NCBI GenBank assembly: GCA_036674765.1
Contig: JARVKI010000026.1
Span: 310,001 to 374,000, forward strand
Direction of reading: 5' to 3'
DNA: 64,000 nucleotides
Origin: Seiridium cupressi
Lineage: Eukaryota; Ascomycota; Sordariomycetes; Amphisphaeriales; Sporocadaceae
How positions within the stretch are numbered: the stretch's first letter is position 1; every line of letters starts with the position of its first letter. The notes under the pieces are model-generated. The model did no database searches, was not told the origin of the DNA, and saw only the letters and a program-made list of their open reading frames with translations. Positions 24,064 to 36,121 of this stretch are shown here, one piece after another. The translations under genes were made by a program, and so were the position numbers.

Positions 24064-27000
24064 ATGTCAGCTTATCCGCTGTCTAACAATTCCTGGCCCA
24101 CGAAATCCGCCCTCATGGCCGGGTCGCAATCTCAAGAACAATCCCAAGCATCTATGTTGAACAATTCTTGGGACAAAAAATCAGCTCTGATGACCGACTC
24201 ACAACCTGAAGATTGCTATCAGGATATGTTGCGATCTTCGCCACACTCGGAAGAGGCCACATTACAGCCGGTAGTGTCGGACATGGATCACTTGTCACAT
24301 ATGCCACATACCAAGGATGGAGCGCAAGAAGAGCATCCCCAGGCAGATCTTGGCCAACTAATAAGCCATCAGTCTGAGTCCGTTGAAGACATCGTTTCTG
24401 GCTTCCAATTCACACCATTTGCACAAAACAGGCCCCCCGTGTTCAATGGTCACGAAAAACAAACAAAGCCTGCTCCGATCCCTTCTGTTCAGCATGTCAA
24501 GACAAGTACTTCACATGCGACCCCTCTATCAAGCTCCCATGCTCCCCGGAAGGAACCGACTTCCAAGGGACATCTTCCTATGGTAGACAAACCTCGCCAT
24601 ACGCCTTTCCAGATGGCAAAACCGCCTTGCCAGCCCACCAAGCTTGCTGGCAATACTAATCCCAGGCACGATGAGATTGATTTGGGTGGCTCGACTAGCA
24701 CGCTTTCGGCAGTTGAGCTTATCCAAGCCAGTATTGAGGATGACGGTGGACATCACCACGGTGCTGAGCAAGATATCCTTACCCAAGATCGTGGCAGCCA
24801 CCACGATCATCCTATCCCCCGAATTCCACAGAGACACCAGCTTCAAAGCTCCATGCATTCCCAAAAACCCCCTCCAACACAAGACCCCCTTCCCTCGCGA
24901 GAAAGACGACTGGCAAGTCATCAGGCAACCAGAGCAAGAGAGGTCCCCGAAGTCAATGATGATGTCTCGGTCCAATTAGCAAATCAGACTGATTCGGGTG
25001 ATAATCAGCTTCGAGAGCGGCCAGAACCTGATGAGGCACCGCGAATACAAGAACCATCAAGGAGTATCGCTATACCAGACCTGGCCTGGGGGCTCCCAGG
25101 TCCATCTGACCAACAACGACGACAAAGAGACCGTCGGAACCCCGATTCCCAAGCGACTAACAGACCAATCTTCAACATCCAGTCTACGGAGTATTCCCCT
25201 CGCCCTCATTCGCGGGAATCGAATGTATCGAAACGCCGACTACCCATGCAGTCAGCGAAATTCACCAAGCCACCCAGAAAAACGGCACCAACTCCTCTCA
25301 CTGACAAGAAGTCACGTATAGAGTCTCAAAAAGGCCTGACTAAATATTGGAACCTTTACTTCACTGAGGACAGCGAGTATATCCAGCGACTGGAGTCCAA
25401 GATCTGTGAGTTGCAAAATCAGATCGCGGACTGCGAACATGATATTACAGGATACCAGGAGAATATTACAGAGTACCAGGATAGTTTCGGCCAACTACAA
25501 GCAGATACCAATGCTCGAATCCAACAGCTTCAGCTGGAAACCAAGACCCAGGTTCACACCATTGAGCAGCTAGAGACGCACAATGGACAGCTCCATAAGG
25601 ATCTCGGAAAGAATAGGGAAGAGCTTGAAAAGATGAGCTCTAAGGTTAAGGAGTTATCCAAGAAATTCCACGAGTACAAAGAGTGTTTGAACAAAACTAT
25701 GGCCGAACACCAACAGCTCTACACCAAGACGAAGCGCAACGTGAAGAACATCGCCATCGAGTTCAGAACCGAATACGAGGACCAAGAGAAATCTAGGGAG
25801 GCATCTACCACGAAAATTTTGCAAGAATCAGAATCGGCTCGTGAAGCTCTTTCAAAGAAGGTGGAAAGTGTTGTTCGCGAGGCTCGTGAGCACACTGCTG
25901 AGTGTGAGTTGCAGAGGCGGCCACATTTTCTTATTTCATGGTGCTGACCCCCATCGAAGTATATCAGAAAATCGCACTTCTTCGAGCAGAGCTATCAGAG
26001 CGACAGCGCGAGTTGGTGCAAGAGAAAGAGAATTCTGAAAACATTCGAAGAGAGCTCAACGAATCTCACCAGGCCACCACACAGGCTCTCCAGTCGCTAG
26101 CATCACAGAATATCCAAATCCTTGAAACGGTCGAGGATCAGCTAGAAATTGAGCAAGATGCCCTGCAGGCATCTGAGGGCCGCGATGGAAAATTGGATTC
26201 ACTGGCTCAAGCTCTGGACGAACTGAGATCTCAGCTTTCCAACCCGACAGACATCGTGGACAAGCTGGTCTCAACTCACCAAGACACCAGAGAAGCCGTT
26301 CAGGCGGCGACTGAGAAGTTGGAATCAAGAGTGATCAATCTCGGTCAAAGTGATCAGGAATATGGGACTAAAATCAAGGAGATTGTGAATATTTGCCGCG
26401 CCCTCGATGAGCGCATGCTGAGCTACGATGGAACTTTGCACTGGCAGGCAAAGTATCAAGAGCTCGAGATTGAGATACAGGAGTCTGAAGCAAAGTATCA
26501 GGCAACACAAGCCGAAGCTCATGATGCTTTTGAGTCCAGAGATATCGTCTTTGATGAAAACATGGAATTGAGGAATCAGGTCGCTACACTGGAGAGGCAG
26601 TACGAGGACCTCTGGGTTGAAATGAAGGTCGGCAAGGAATCTCATTTAACAGAGACCACAGGACTCGAGGAGTCATTGGTAGAAAGAGACGCGGCGATCC
26701 AGGATTTACAGAGCAAGCTCAAGGAAAGTGAAGTCAACCAACGGAATCTCCAGCAAGCTCTGGACACATCCAGCGAGGAACGGGATCGATTCGTTGCTGA
26801 CAACGTGGGCAAGACAAGCCAACTCGCAGAGAAAATCCGTAATGCTGAGGAACGACTCTCTGCGTCTAATCAGGCGAACGCTAAGCTTAAACAGGAGTTA
26901 CATAAAGCCGAGGAGAGGAATCAGCAGTTGTCATCAGGACGTGAAGTACAAGACCTGACGAAACTCCTCAAGGAGGATGTTCGACGGCTGAGAGACCTGC

Positions 27001-28064
27001 TTAAGAAGGTCACAAATCTTGACAGAAAGATTGGTGATGTAGATATGTCAGCACAATTGGAGGAGGGCAAGGTTCATCTTGCTGCATTTGAGGAAATGTT
27101 CAACCGCCTCAAAAGCACTGTTGCCGATGCACGACATACTCAGGACGTATCAGGGCTATTAGGTGCACATGCAGAAGCAGGAGCAGAGTCAGCAACGGAG
27201 GCAGAACCACGGGCAGAACCAGAAGCGCCGGCATTAGCTGAACAGTCACCTACGACTTGGGCCTTGGAGGGGTCGAATCGTACGCGAAGAGTCACCGTCA
27301 GGTCGCCGGTTGAAGAACCAGCACCGGCGGCCCCTACAGTCTCCGAGGAGCGCCAGAACCGCCGTATTGTGCAACCTCGAAAGCCAAGCATCAGAGCCGC
27401 ACGAATGGCTTCGAGCGACATCAAGGCGAACAAATCTACGCCTACAGCCGAACCATTGATACCCGCTGGCGAGTCAGAAGCGTCGGCTTCGGCTTCACAA
27501 CCAGCGAAAGACAACCAGAGGCCAGAATTGTCTGCCCATAGCAGTTATAATCGACCAGTTCGAAGTGACAACAAGCGCAAGCGAACAGAGACAACAGAGG
27601 CCACTAATAAAAGACGAAAGGCATCTCAGGCCAGCACCTTCGTGCCCGGTCAAAATAGACCGCGTCGTGCCATGTCGGAGTATATACCCCATGACGAAGA
27701 GATGCCAGATCGTGGCGCATCGCACAACACCCATGTTTCTCGTGATGAGGAGAGGGAGGATGTTGGCGTGGAAGAAACGTCGCCACCAACGGCAGATGAT
27801 TCCCGGCTTGGACGTGAAGGTCAGCGAGGCCGTAACCTCAGGCGAAGTACAACCTTGATCACGTATGGGCGACAAGCTTCGAACCCACCTGATCAGGACC
27901 ATCCTTCTACTGATCGAATGACCCGACGCAGCCCTAGTCAGACGTCAAATGCTTCGACAAACACGATGAAGTCGGGTGCTTCCACTGATAGGCTTAGAGC
28001 GTCAGTTCCGACCAGTGCCAAGAAATCAGGACGCGCTTCGTCCTCGCGAAGAGGAAAGACCTGA
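24064..28064 (+). CDS. Long coiled-coil protein of unknown function
   Basis: Two exons are proposed, 24064-25903 and 25960-28064, joined by a 56-nt intron (GTGAGT donor, CTGAC branch, GAAG acceptor; the in-frame splice leads into YQKIALLRAELSERQ). Together they give 1314 aa. Residues ~1-430 are polar, disordered and Pro/Ser/Gln-rich, opening with two copies of a short motif (NNSWPTKSALMAGSQ and NNSWDKKSALMTDSQ). Residues ~430-1010 form long heptad-rich coiled coils. The C-terminus is basic and Ser/Thr-rich with nuclear-localisation-like clusters (DNKRKRTE, NKRRKAS) and ends KKSGRASSSRRGKT. This plan suits a structural chromosome, spindle-pole or synaptonemal-type filament protein. That is inference from architecture only; I do not recognise the family. 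The other acceptor, ATATCAG, would break the frame. Confidence 0.8.
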
Positions 28065-28536
28065 TCGATATGGTAGTTTACCAATTACGGGAACGCCTAC
28101 CAGCCAATTTGCTGTATATATATGAGAAAAGCTTTGCTGAGGTGGTTCGCAATGTCACTGAGTGTAGAGAAGGGAGTCTTGCTGAATTATCGTGTTCACG
28201 GTTGCTTGGAGGAACAACACGTAGCGAGTAGTGATATGTTGCAATAAATCCGTGCTTCCATTCTTGAACGCCGCTCGATATATCCCATAGTGTACAAACA
28301 TCATCCAGTCTGCTCCAGATTTATGCATAGATGTACAATGTTGTGTGGTATGCCTAGAGATATCTTGTTGGTCGGTAGGGCCACTTGTTTACCAATGCTG
28401 CTCACAAAGCCAAGCCGTCGCGTGAGAAACAACCTTGAGACTCCATGTTCATCCATTCCTCTTAATATCAGGGGATTCAGAATAATGTAATGCTCTTCTT
28501 CCAGGATGGTGGGCCGCTCGTTCGAGGGTCGATCGT
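28065..28536. other. Convergent 3' intergenic region
   Basis: Lies between the ends of the coiled-coil gene (+) and the bL33m gene (-). AT-rich with short frames only; it presumably holds both 3' untranslated regions. Confidence 0.5.
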
Positions 28537-29006
28537 TTATCTGCCTTTCCGTTTTTGCTCCAGGAAAAGAACCTTTTTCCGCACTGTAATCGAGATAAGA
28601 GACACCAAGGTCAGCAATCCAACACTGCAGTATCATGTATTTCCCCTCCAACTTTCGTCCTTCAGGAAAGAATGCGCAATGCCAACGCACTCTGATGCCC
28701 CCCAGAAAGACAAAACGGCAAGTAGCCAGGATGGAGAGGATTCGCGAGACGTACCTATTGGGTCGTACTTGAGCATACTCATCGGATGAGACGTCCGTGG
28801 GCGCGTGAAGGCGTAGAAGTATCCCGTCATGGCCATGGAGAGGAGGCGCACATTGATGATGCGGGACTTGGCTGTTCAGCGGACAGGTCAGTACAGTGGC
28901 TTCCGGTCGTAGTTGGCGATTTGGAGGCAAGGGGTAGGACGGAGAGAGCCTGCTGGGGGGAACTGGGACCGGCGTGTAGCAGGGAAGACATACGTTTCTT
29001 CGCCAT
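28537..29006 (-). CDS. MRPL39: Mitochondrial large-subunit ribosomal protein bL33m
   Basis: Component of the mitochondrial 54S ribosomal subunit, orthologous to bacterial L33. Three very small exons (28994-29006, 28755-28871, 28537-28583) give 58 aa, the usual size of fungal L33. Splice signals are GTATGT...CTGAACAG and GTACGT...GATTACAG, and phases agree. The protein starts [20 protein letters not shown], continues with [20 protein letters not shown] and ends [15 protein letters not shown]. These are the L33 signatures: aromatic GYFY, basic TRPR, KYDP and KKVLFLE. There are no zinc-binding cysteines, as in other mitochondrial L33 proteins. No single open frame covers the gene, so it is easily missed. 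Confidence 0.93.
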
Positions 29007-29744
29007 GGTAGACTGATGTTGTCGGGGTCGCTTGGGGAGGCGGTTGATGCAATTGACGTCGGCGCTCGAGGCTGCGTGCCTTTGCTGGGTGAGGTGATGT
29101 GAGCAGCCTCGCGATGGATGACTTTTTGGTGAAGCTAACGTCGTTGTGGGGCTTTGGAGAATAAACTGCATTGGTGCATATGCTGTTCAGTAGCAATGCA
29201 GCAGTTTAGTTAGATTCAGCTGCCATTATTTAATTGAGATTTATGGTATTGTAATCGTTTCTGATTTCAAGACTATACGATATGATTTGAGTATTGAACA
29301 AACGCTATTCTTTTATTCTCATCTGCAATTCTCGTCGACCAAATGCTTAGACTTGGGACGCGATAGAGGCATGTGCCGACTTGGAACAATTGCTCGGATG
29401 CTTCCCACGTGGGTCACAGCACCCGAGAAGCCGATGGCGCCTTGGCTCGGCGCGAGCTCAGCAGCCAGGGGGACGATGAACACGGTTACACTGAAGTTGA
29501 AACAAATTGTGACTCCACCCTTTGATCCCTGGGGAGCCTGAGCGAATGTCGCATTTTTGAAACAACATCTGGCCATATGTTCCGGTAACAAAGTTCTCAA
29601 TTCGCAGATGCAGCAACAGCAGGCTGTTGTATAACCTTTTTTTCAGTTCAGCCGTGTCTTGCTTCTGACCCCTCTACGTTATACACCTAATCCGTCCTAG
29701 TTTTAATGGTCCAACTAGTGTAATCGCACTGTACAACTATCATC
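29007..29744. other. Divergent intergenic region
   Basis: Separates the divergent bL33m (-) and spermidine-synthase-like (+) genes and must hold both promoters. No further gene supported. Confidence 0.5.
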
Positions 29745-31616
29745 ATGCCTCCCAAGAAGGCCGGCAAGAAGGAGTCTAAGAAGGCAGCGCCGGTCATCGA
29801 CCCGAAGTCATCCTTCACACCAGAGAGCTTTGAGGATGAGCTTCAGAAGCTTGCCGATCAGGCAAAGGACGAGACTTGGCTGAAATGGGCAGTCCAAGAA
29901 GGTGCTATATGGGGCAAGGCAGCTTCGTTGCTGGCCGTGCTGGCCGTCTACGCCAATGTCTCTCAAATGGCCCTATCACCTGTCTATGGAGGGATCCCTT
30001 CGTCGATATACCACTCCAAAGTCGTTGTGGGTGGTGCCTTTGTGGGATGGGCCGGCAACCTGGCATTGAGGCGCAACCTCCCGGCGAAGACGCAGTACTT
30101 CCTTCCGCTGATTGCGGCTTATATCCCTATGGTCCAGTTCTATCTCTACAAGCTAAGCGGGAGCTTCACGGCCACTTGGGGACCATTGGCCACCGAGCTC
30201 CTCACGCTGTTTCCACTTCTGGTCTTCTCGGTCGCATGTGTGGCGGACATCCTGGAAAGGGCGGATCTGAAGAGACTCCCGAAGTGGGCCGCTGATGCCG
30301 CACCCGGCTTCATCTCATACGGCATTTACACATTCTTCGAGATGTTTGCAGCCGACAACCTGCCGTATGGCGTCGGCCGGTCGTTCCTCCAGACTCGCAT
30401 GGGTTGGGAACTGGTACTCGCCAGCACCTACACCATAATGGCGCCATCGAAGTTGGTATTCTACGGCATCCCAGCCTTCTTGCACGCTGCGTTCTTGAAC
30501 ACCCATGTCATGACCCCGATTGCTACCAAGTCCCTGAACGCTACCTTGAATGCGGATGGGTGGACGCTGCTTGATCGGTGGGAGTCAATCACTGGTTATA
30601 TCTCGGTGCTGGAAAGCGACAGCAATGGCTATAGGGTCATGAGGTGCGATCACAGTCTTTTGGGTGGTGAGTGGCATAAGCTACCTAAACCCATTATCAG
30701 CGAACCAGTTTATGCTGTCTTTGCTATGCTCGAAGCTGTGCGACTTGTCGAGGTTGCGGATAAAGTTCCGGATAGTCAGGCCAAGGCCCTTAACATGTGA
30801 GACATGACTCTTTCGTCTCCACTACTATGCTCGAATACTGACAAGATATAGTGGACTGGGGATTGGCACTACGCCATCAGCACTCATTGCGCATGGTATT
30901 GACACGACCATAGTGGAGATCGACCCTATTGTCTACGACTTTGCGAAGAAGTACTTCGGTCTTCCCCCGAACCACACGGCAGCGATTGAAGATGCTGTGA
31001 GTTATACAGCACGCATTGCACAGGACGAGGCACAGAGTTTTGATTACGTCATCCACGACGTGTTCACTGGTGGTGCAGAACCCATCCCGCTGTTCACACT
31101 GGAATTCCTCCAGTCTCTCAACGCTCTCCTGAAGCCTGATGGCGTCATCGCAATTGTGAGTTTCTCGTGTTCTTGCATCAAACAATCCTTTTCTGACTCG
31201 TTCCACAGAACTACGCTGGAGATTTCACCCTACCACCACTAAGCACTGTAATGCGCACCATTAGAGAGGTTTTCCCGTCATGCCGCATCTTCAGGGAGTC
31301 TCCAGGGCCATCCGCCGAGAAGTTAGCAGAGGACAACCGCGACTTTGACAACGTCGTGGTATTCTGCCGCAAGACATCTGACAAGATCACATTCCGGCAG
31401 CTGGTCGAGCGCGACTTGTTACAGAGCAGGGCCAGGGCGCATTATTTGATGCCCAAGAATGAGGTCCCGGAGTCAGCATTTCTCTCGGGCGATAAAGTCA
31501 AAATTGTGAGGAAGAACGATACAGAGACACTGGCCAAGTACCACGACCAGACTGGACTGGGTCACTGGGCCGTCATGAGAGAGGTCATACCCAAGAATAT
31601 CTGGGAGAACTGGTGA
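29745..31616 (+). CDS. Membrane-anchored spermidine-synthase-fold protein
   Basis: Three exons (29745-30796, 30852-31155, 31209-31616) give 587 aa; introns have GTGAGA...CTGAC...ATATAG and GTGAGT...CTGACT...CCACAG signals. After a Lys-rich start (MPPKKAGKKESKKAAP), residues ~55-300 contain several hydrophobic segments consistent with multiple membrane helices. From about residue 345 a Rossmann-type aminopropyl/methyltransferase domain follows. Its nucleotide-binding loop GLGIGTTPSALIAHG leads to the acidic ribose-binding end VEIDPIV. Next come AIEDAV, the active-site block DYVIHDVFTGGAEPIP, and LKPDGVIAINYAGD. These match the spermidine/spermine synthase superfamily, but classic substrate residues cannot all be verified. 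Such membrane-fused homologues are common in fungi and of unknown substrate, so polyamine synthesis should not be assumed. Confidence 0.85.
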
Positions 31617-33257
31617 TCTGGATCAGAGGCATGCTTGGTTGTATATGGGTTAAGGCATGATTGGCTGTCAAGTATCAGAGACAATATTAGTAATAGGCTC
31701 TGAAAAAAGCAATTTCCTACACGCTATCAATGGTTGATCCTAGTTTCACTAGATGAAGTCCTCACATACACTTCGTGGGCTATCTCAAGGCCACTTGCTG
31801 CTAAATGAGTTAGATAGCCTGCGGGACGGCTCTCATCCAGGATCGAGATGTTTGAGATAGATTCGTCTTTGTTGTCAAAAGTCTTGTCTGGACATTTTGT
31901 TGTCCTCCACTACGGACTGTCACTTTGTGCATAGTGAGATAGGGGACGAAGAACAGTTGTAGCACGAAGCACTGCAATCATTCCTTAGCCAGTTTTATCA
32001 AAATACAAACCTGATTCTTTGTCAATATGAAACCCTTGACACAGACATCTGTCAAGTCCGAAGAGGAGGAAAACCACGAGCCTGCTAGGCATGATCTTTT
32101 CCAGTAATTAGTGAATCAAGTAAGGGGCAAAGAATATTATGTCAAGTTCAGTAGGAAATCAACCGTAAAGATCTGTCGAGGAATTATTGTTCGCGTACTG
32201 CTCTGTAAAGACGTTTGGAAAAAATGACGATTGTCTTTGGAAATTTAAAGAGAAAGGAGACCTACGTTGCTAAGTGGCTTGAGGTGTCCCAGGTCACCGA
32301 AGAAGTTGAAGAAAGCTCAGCGTAAGAGGGAGGAGGGGAGGGCTTTTCTGAGCATCCTTGCCACTGCTGTTGCATGCCTATTCCTGGTGCCACGATAAGC
32401 GATTAATCCTGAAGTCGGGAAACGACAAGCAGCCAAGTGTCACCAAGGCGGAGTTGCTGACGGGTTGGCACATCGCACATCGATAAACAGAGCTATCAGC
32501 ATTCAAACTCGGCGAACATGACTGGGAGGAGAGCACAATCATGCTAGATGAGATAAACCTCGCATACTACCGCGGAACAGGCTCTGATGATGCATTGATA
32601 CAATTGACTGGTGTTGGGACACCTGCCAAGTGAGGTCATTTATGGGCGGCCCACCACTTTGACATCAGACAGCTGCAGTCAGAGCTACTTCTAGTAGCCC
32701 ACTGATCTTTATGCGCGAGTTCTCGTGGTGGACCGGTAGCACAGGGCCTTGGCAGAGCCACTGGTCATCACACCACCATAACCGCTGATAAAGCTTGTCT
32801 TTACCTTCGATCAACACCATCAGTTGAGGCAGGATTGGCTTTGGCCTTCTCGGCCAACATCAAAAACATTGATATGGACCGGTTTGCCCTCTTCACAAAG
32901 TTTGTGAAGCCGACGAAATCAGAGCTTTCAGCCAGCAAGATCAGGTCTTGCGAAACTCACCACCAACAATGAACCTCTGTTGGGCTTTGGGTTGGTCTTT
33001 ACCTCCCAAGCTTGAACAGCCTCCGCGACCAACTGCTACTACAGGTCGGGCTGGTCCTCACCTTGCAGTCTTCTTGAGGCTGGTGTTCGCTTCCCCAGCT
33101 TCAGCAGCACCAGTCTCCAGTCCTAGCCAGGGTCGTTGATCCGCTCAATGGATAGTTCAATGATGTAGAGTTTCGTTCGTACCGTAAATTACACGATAAC
33201 AATACGAGCAATATGACACCGGTGCCTCTGAGCTGCCACCCAACTCTTTGACAGACG
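31617..33257. other. Gene-free border of the decayed biosynthetic locus
   Basis: About 1.6 kb with no supported gene. Stretches near 31.9-32.3 kb are AT-rich. Short frames at 32.9-33.1 kb show no motif. It separates the spermidine-synthase-like gene from the AflR-like regulator. Confidence 0.45.
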
Positions 33258-34540
33258 CTATGTGTAAAGGCGCCGTAACAAGCTCTCAACCTTATTCTTG
33301 GCACCTGCCGAATCGGTACCTAATAGCATGGAGATGATGAATGAGTGCAGGGCCCGCAGTTGGAAGGCCACCAGCTCCCTCAGCACGGCACTGCGCTCGC
33401 CATGCGAGTCGACGTCGTATACGCCTACTGTTATGGTCATATCCATCTCATGAGACAGGGCCGGGGACCTGGGGTCGTGAAGGTAAATCGAAATCATATT
33501 GCCACAAAGGGCCACAAGCCGGTTGACCAAAAGCACCAGCAGCATCCTCGTCTCGGTCCGGGACGAACACTGTCGGCACTGTCGCATGGACTCGCCATAG
33601 TGCAACGTCTCCTTGTGGAGTGCCAACGCCGAGTCGATTCCTCTCCTGTTTTGCGGTATTCCGTTCTCACCGGCGCGGCCGCCGTCACCATCGTCATCGT
33701 CATCGTCATCGTCCATGCTAATCACACCTGTCTCTAGCTCGTTTATGAGCAATAAGATACGCTGCATGCAATTGCATGGTTTCGATTCCGTCCCTGGTGT
33801 CTGTGCCGGACCGCACACTGGGGGCCCCATGTGAATGTTTGTCGAGACCTGTGCCACTATTTCCGGAGCAGGCAGTGACTGCTCGAGGGCAGCGCTAGTG
33901 CTATTACTTGGGGTGGTTGCACTGTACCCGGTTCCAATATTCGATGATATTGCATGCACGCTATCCCATAATATCGAATCAATGCCAGGTACGCCATGAC
34001 TTGTGGTGGGCGCGGACTGGAACACTGATCCATCCGCCTCCGACCAGGACGAGTCCGGAGAAAATGCAGTGAACATATCCGAGTCGACTGAGAAGCTCTC
34101 TGTGTCTTCGGGTTTCGTTGCCTCGATGAATGCCGCGTCCGAGATGGTCATTCCCGCTGGTGTCGCGGCGGCCGCGGGCTGTGTAGGCGGACCTTTGGGT
34201 GGACGGGCGGCGCCTTGGTCGTTCTTCGTTTCCCCGTCTCTGAAAGAGCCTCGGCCTCTCTTGCCTGGCCCTGCTGGATAAGTGCATTGTATGTCCAAGG
34301 TTTCGCATCTTTCGCACCCAGATAATCTGCCAGTGCATTTAACCTGTCAAACCACCAAGTTGAGCAATCAGCATCTCTCAATGTTTGGAAAGGAAAAAAG
34401 CTCATAGAATTCTGGTCCAACAGTGGCAAGGTGGACTTATCAACCCTCTCGCCCGAGTGCCTCATACGTACTTTTTTTGCGCGGCAGTTATTACACGCCT
34501 TACGAGCGTTGGGGCTGTTCCTGAAGGTTGGGGGCTGTTA
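33258..34540 (-). CDS. Zn2Cys6 transcription factor, AflR-like
   Basis: Likely pathway-specific regulator of the neighbouring (now broken) biosynthetic genes. The zinc cluster is split by a 128-nt intron (34344-34471, GTACGT donor, TTTGACAG acceptor). The upstream exon supplies RKACNNCRAKK and the downstream exon VKCTGRLSGCERC...DIQC, a canonical C-x2-C-x6-C-x6-C-x2-C-x6-C cluster. The last exon (33258-34343) adds a proline/acidic middle and a C-terminal half of AflR type (LHYGESMRQCRQCSSRTE, RMLLVLLVNRLVALC). An Asp run (MDDDDDDDDGDGG) is encoded by a trinucleotide repeat near 33.7 kb. The N-terminus is unresolved: reading upstream from the zinc cluster, an in-frame TAA (34538-34540) comes before any ATG, while the nearest ATG (34572) is in another frame. 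A further exon upstream or a frameshift are both possible. Confidence 0.75.
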
Positions 34541-34572
34541 TTTGGACTGTTGACGCTCCACGTTCCAAACAT

Positions 34573-35299
34573 GTCTACATAAGTTTCCGCGTTTCAAAGC
34601 ATATATGGAGTCTATTTGTAGAGCGAAGAAAATGGTTCACACTTCTATTAGTGACTTTCGATGCCCTAGCTATACCTAACAAGAAAGTACAGACCTCTTT
34701 ATTGAACCTCTTTCAAATTCACCAAGACTCAGGCAGTCTCCCCACGGGCAGTAAGCTGGTTGGAACCGAGCTGGATGAGTGCAGCTGCAGTCAGCTTCGT
34801 GGTATGACCATGGAAGTTCTGACATCACGCAAGACTCTCACTCCCACAGATGCATAATGCAGCTGACCATTAGCGCATTTGTCCATCACAAACGAGCAAG
34901 ATTATATAGCCTACAACCCTGGACCTTATAATGCATGTTCCATCTGCAGTCAGCGTACGAAACATCCAGGACAATCAATGAATGGCAACTGCTTAGCTAT
35001 TGGCGAATTCCTCCATTGAGTCTACGGGCCGGCCCCGTATGTAGCAGATGCCTATCTCAACTCTTCTCGACTTTGCTATAGAGACGCCGGCTTCCCAATA
35101 AGGCTGTATTGAGCTGTTTGTTTCTATGGTAAGTAGATGCCCCCAGCTCGTTTATATTAACAGCTATACCGCGCATCCAGAGGCTTAAGCGCTTAGAATT
35201 TCTCACCCAGAACCGAATCTGTTCCGATCATGCCAGGCCAAACGACCAGGAACAAGTCGCGCCACCTCAGCGCTCAGGGCTTATGAGGGAGATGCTTTT
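34573..35299. other. Upstream region of the AflR-like gene
   Basis: May hold the promoter or an unseen first exon of the regulator. An ATG at 34855 on the minus strand is followed 14 nt later by GTGAGA, and the phase would fit an acceptor at about 34523, but this is speculative. No other gene seen. Confidence 0.35.
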
Positions 35300-35631
35300 G
35301 TGTTCAGCTCAAGGGTGAACTGCATGGCTCCAGCACGGCCCTGGTTTGATAACAATCCGCCGCGACAATCGCCACGGGAGATTTGGACTGGCCTTGGAAT
35401 ATTCTTGACGGTAATAGCCGCGACCAATGTGCTCCTGCTTACCATACACAATGGCCACACCATGACTGTTATCGATGCGCATTATCTACTAGGATTTGTG
35501 CTGATCCTCTCGGCTTTGTTTGGTTAGAAAAAGTAAGACACTTTAGTAATCCCAATACCTGGTATATGGCTATTAACTTTATGCTACAAGTTTGTATCGG
35601 TCTACCGTGGCGAGGGCGGGTGTGTTGCTGA
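35300..35631 (+). pseudogene. Scrap of a multi-pass membrane protein
   Basis: The frame from the inner ATG reads MAPARPWFDNNPPRQSPREI and then two hydrophobic helices (WTGLGIFLTVIAATNVLLLT and YLLGFVLILSALFG) before a stop. A second frame carries on with LEKVRHFSN, so a frameshift or lost splice is likely. The arrangement (short polar N-terminus, helix, charged loop, helix) resembles the start of fungal rhodopsin-like or transporter proteins. No later helices are preserved. It sits inside the decayed biosynthetic locus. Confidence 0.35.
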
Positions 35632-36121
35632 CTGCATCCGGCAACTTTCCCAATTTGGCTCGGAGTTCAGGTCGTACTGCGTGCCTCTTGAGGCACGAAA
35701 AGTGGCTGCTGGAAACCAGTATTACTGGTCACACAGGCGTGAGAAAGTGGACAGAGGGCGAGTGGCGATCTCAAAGCAAGCAAGAGTGTTTTTCGGTGAT
35801 ATTTTGTTGCGCTGCGACTTATACTCCCCATGCGGGCACGCTCGCCCCACTGATCTTTTTAGGGTCTGGTACTATAATATACGATTATCAAGAGCGAAGA
35901 GCACAAAGTGATGAACAGCTAGGTTAACAGTTCAGGACCATCCAGTAATTTTAATCAGTGGGTGCTACGTATTGTGTTCATCTGCTTCATAGCCTGATCC
36001 ATCGACTTGATACCCTTTATAGATACCCCTTAATTGCTATTATATACCTTATCGATCAACATACCTTTTATTCATATAGCTCACGAACAAACGATCTCCT
36101 ATGACGGTTATCTAAGCGCGC

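Noticed and set aside
28301..28930. 209-codon minus-strand frame over the bL33m gene
   Set aside because: It runs through both bL33m introns in a different frame; the three-exon ribosomal protein model explains the region with clear homology.
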